Positions 13,717-15,165 of a stretch of 15,165 nt of DNA are shown one piece after another. The notes under the pieces were generated by a model. The model was not told the DNA's origin. It saw nothing but the letters and a program-made list of their open reading frames with translations, and made no database searches. The position numbers and the translations under genes were made by a program. Position 1 is the stretch's first letter. Every line of letters begins with the position of its first letter. This stretch comes from Fidelibacterota bacterium (GTDB lineage Bacteria; Fidelibacterota; Marinisomatia; Marinisomatales; J089): contig RFIZ01000051.1 of assembly GCA_003695105.1 (NCBI GenBank), forward strand, positions 1-15,165, read 5' to 3'.

Positions 13717-14584
13717 CCACCGTTGGAACAATCCCCGCAACGCCCGGGTGTGGAAAGAGCGTCTTTTCCGGTGGGCAGCCCGAACGCTGACCGGCTTGTC
13801 CCTGCTGGTGCTGGTGGTCCTGATCGGTCACGTTCTGGCCTCGGGCTGGAGTCACCTGTCCTGGGATTTTTTGACTCACTTCCCTTCCCGGTTTCCGCAC
13901 AAGGCCGGAATCAAGTCCGCCCTGGTCGGCAGCCTCTGGCTCATGGGTCTGGTCTTCCTGATTTCGGTACCGTTGGGCGTGGCAGCGGCCGTATACCTGG
14001 AAGAATACAACCGGAAAGGGCCCTGGTCCCGTTTCATCGAAATCAACATTGCCAATCTGGCGGGAGTGCCTTCCATCGTCTACGGGATTCTGGGTCTGGC
14101 CCTGTTTGTCCGTTTTTTCCGGCTGGAACGGAGCCTTCTGGCGGGAGCCCTGACCATGAGTCTCCTCATCCTGCCGGTGATTATTATTGCTTCCCGGGAA
14201 GCGATCCGGGCGGTTCCCAAAAACATCCGCCTGGGGGCCTACGCCCTGGGCGCCACCCAGTGGCAGACCATTGTTCACCATGTGCTGCCGGCCGCGGCTC
14301 CGGGCATTTTCACCGGAATTATCCTGGCCATGTCCCGTGCCCTGGGCGAAACCGCCCCGTTGATCATGATCGGCGCCCTGACCTATGTGGCCTTCGTGCC
14401 GGAGGGTCTCATGGATCCGTTCACGGCTCTGCCGATTCAGATTTTCAACTGGGCCTCCCGGCCCCAGGCCGAATTCCACGAGCTGGCCGCCACCGGAATC
14501 ATTGTCCTGCTGGTATTTTTACTGCTCCTGAACGGCGCCGCCGTCTGGTTGCGCTACCGGGCTTCCCAAAAAATTCGTTGGTGA
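13709..14584 (+). CDS. pstA: Phosphate ABC transporter permease PstA
   Basis: The partner permease of PstC, 291 residues with about six membrane segments. The N-terminus is basic and cytoplasmic, followed by a helix at ~28-46. EINIANLAGVPSIVYGILGL (111-130) and the EAA loop LGAYALGATQWQTIVHHVLP (175-194) identify it, as does MSRALGETAPLIMIGAL (208-224). Its ATG overlaps the pstC end by 8 bp and it ends 4 bp before pstB, so the complex is made from one message in the order S-C-A-B. Confidence 0.95.
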   Translation: MNNHRWNNPRNARVWKERLFRWAARTLTGLSLLVLVVLIGHVLASGWSHLSWDFLTHFPSRFPHKAGIKSALVGSLWLMGLVFLISVPLGVAAAVYLEEYNRKGPWSRFIEINIANLAGVPSIVYGILGLALFVRFFRLERSLLAGALTMSLLILPVIIIASREAIRAVPKNIRLGAYALGATQWQTIVHHVLPAAAPGIFTGIILAMSRALGETAPLIMIGALTYVAFVPEGLMDPFTALPIQIFNWASRPQAEFHELAATGIIVLLVFLLLLNGAAVWLRYRASQKIRW

Positions 14585-14588
14585 TCCT

Positions 14589-15165
14589 ATGTCCATTCAC
14601 ATTCAGAATCCTGTCCTGAGTATTCGCCGGGTTACGGTTCATTACGGAACCTTTCCGGCCATCAAACCCTGCAGTTTCGAGGTAGAGAAAAACCGGGTCA
14701 CGGCCATCATCGGTCCCTCGGGCTGTGGCAAAAGCACCTTGCTGCGCTGTTTCAACCGGATGAATGATTTTGTTGATTCCTTCCGTTTCCAGGGCGAAAT
14801 CCTGTTTCACGGCCGCAACATTTATGATCCCGCCTGGGATGTGGTGGATATCCGCCGCCGGATCGGAATGGTGTTCCAGAAATCCAATCCTTTTCCGAAA
14901 TCCATTGCCCAGAATATCGTCTGGGGCCCCCGGCTCAACGGTTACCAGGGGTCGTTGGATGAACTGGTGGAAACCAGTTTGCGGCGGGCCGGACTGTGGG
15001 AGGATGTGAAAGATCGCTTGCAGGATTCAGCCCTGACGCTTTCCGGTGGCCAACAGCAGCGGCTCTGCATTGCCCGGGCGATTGCCATGCAGCCGGAGGT
15101 GATCTTGATGGACGAACCGGCGTCGGCCCTGGATCCCCGGTCCACGGCCCGGATCGAAGAATTGA
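14589..15165 (+). CDS. pstB: Phosphate ABC transporter ATP-binding protein (3' end beyond window)
   Basis: The start and 192 codons are present; PstB is usually ~250 residues, so about three quarters is visible. The ATPase motifs are complete: Walker A GPSGCGKST (42-50), Q-loop Q97 in MVFQKSNPFPKS (the NPFP is PstB-typical), ABC signature LSGGQQQR (151-158), Walker B VILMDE (171-176) and the D-loop SALDP. It powers PstCA. ATG 14589 follows the pstA stop by 4 nt; GGTGA at the pstA end is a weak ribosome site. phoU would be the usual next gene, outside the window. Confidence 0.95.
   Translation, partial: MSIHIQNPVLSIRRVTVHYGTFPAIKPCSFEVEKNRVTAIIGPSGCGKSTLLRCFNRMNDFVDSFRFQGEILFHGRNIYDPAWDVVDIRRRIGMVFQKSNPFPKSIAQNIVWGPRLNGYQGSLDELVETSLRRAGLWEDVKDRLQDSALTLSGGQQQRLCIARAIAMQPEVILMDEPASALDPRSTARIEEL

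Noticed and set aside
13697..14479. 260-codon open frame on the minus strand
   Set aside because: Antisense to pstA, very rich in Gly, Gln and His, no motif; pstA itself is unmistakable.
1..15165. CRISPR array, insertion sequence, prophage or defence island
   Set aside because: No regularly spaced repeats, transposase, integrase or defence nuclease was seen; apart from two orphan genes and the ferritin-like protein the content is metabolic and transport genes.

Overview
The window looks like chromosomal DNA of a Gram-negative, at least partly anaerobic bacterium of moderate GC (mid-50s percent by eye). Gram-negative: an outer-membrane beta-barrel protein with a signal peptide and a PstS made as a lipoprotein. 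Anaerobic: a complete multi-subunit pyruvate/2-oxoacid:ferredoxin oxidoreductase. The style of the small porin and the C-terminal motif of the first protein recall FCB-group candidate phyla (Marinimicrobia or Calditrichaeota-like), but this is an impression from memory and the taxon is not fixed by the sequence. No rRNA, tRNA, CRISPR array, insertion sequence or phage gene was seen.

Layout. (1) 1-453, plus strand: the 3' part of a membrane-anchored Pro/Glu-rich protein of unknown function; its stop codon directly abuts the stop of the convergent gene. (2) 6957-454, minus strand: a six-gene unit running from a 97-residue two-helix ferritin-like protein through porC, a GltD-type FAD/NAD(P) reductase fused to a two-cluster ferredoxin domain, porA and porB, and, after a 187-bp gap, a 564-residue Rossmann-fold protein of unknown function. 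A candidate promoter at 7056-7085 has a perfect palindrome between its -35 and -10. (3) 10711-7133, minus strand: udk, tdk, a concentrative nucleoside transporter, a short-type adenylate kinase and coaE, with overlaps or gaps of at most 12 bp. This reads as a nucleoside uptake and salvage operon with its own promoter. (4) 10885-15165 (runs off the end), plus strand: a small porin followed by pstS, pstC, pstA and pstB. Ahead of it are 11-bp-period CTAACA repeats that look like a Pho box, so this is very likely a phosphate-starvation operon that couples outer-membrane entry with high-affinity ABC uptake.

How the genes work together. In the por unit, PorA/PorB/PorC carry out CoA-dependent oxidative decarboxylation of a 2-oxoacid (or the reverse). 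The fused reductase-ferredoxin replaces the usual small PorD and could link the complex to NAD(P)H. The ferritin-like protein may handle iron or protect Fe-S clusters. In the salvage unit, nucleosides enter through the CNT carrier and are phosphorylated by Udk and Tdk. In the pst unit, phosphate would cross the outer membrane through the porin, be captured by PstS and be imported by PstCAB.

The points most worth a second look are the EncFtn-like half-ferritin leading the por operon, the palindrome in its promoter, the reductase-ferredoxin fusion, the orphan 564-residue protein, and the Pho-box-controlled porin-pst arrangement. All functional calls come from reading motifs; no database search was run.
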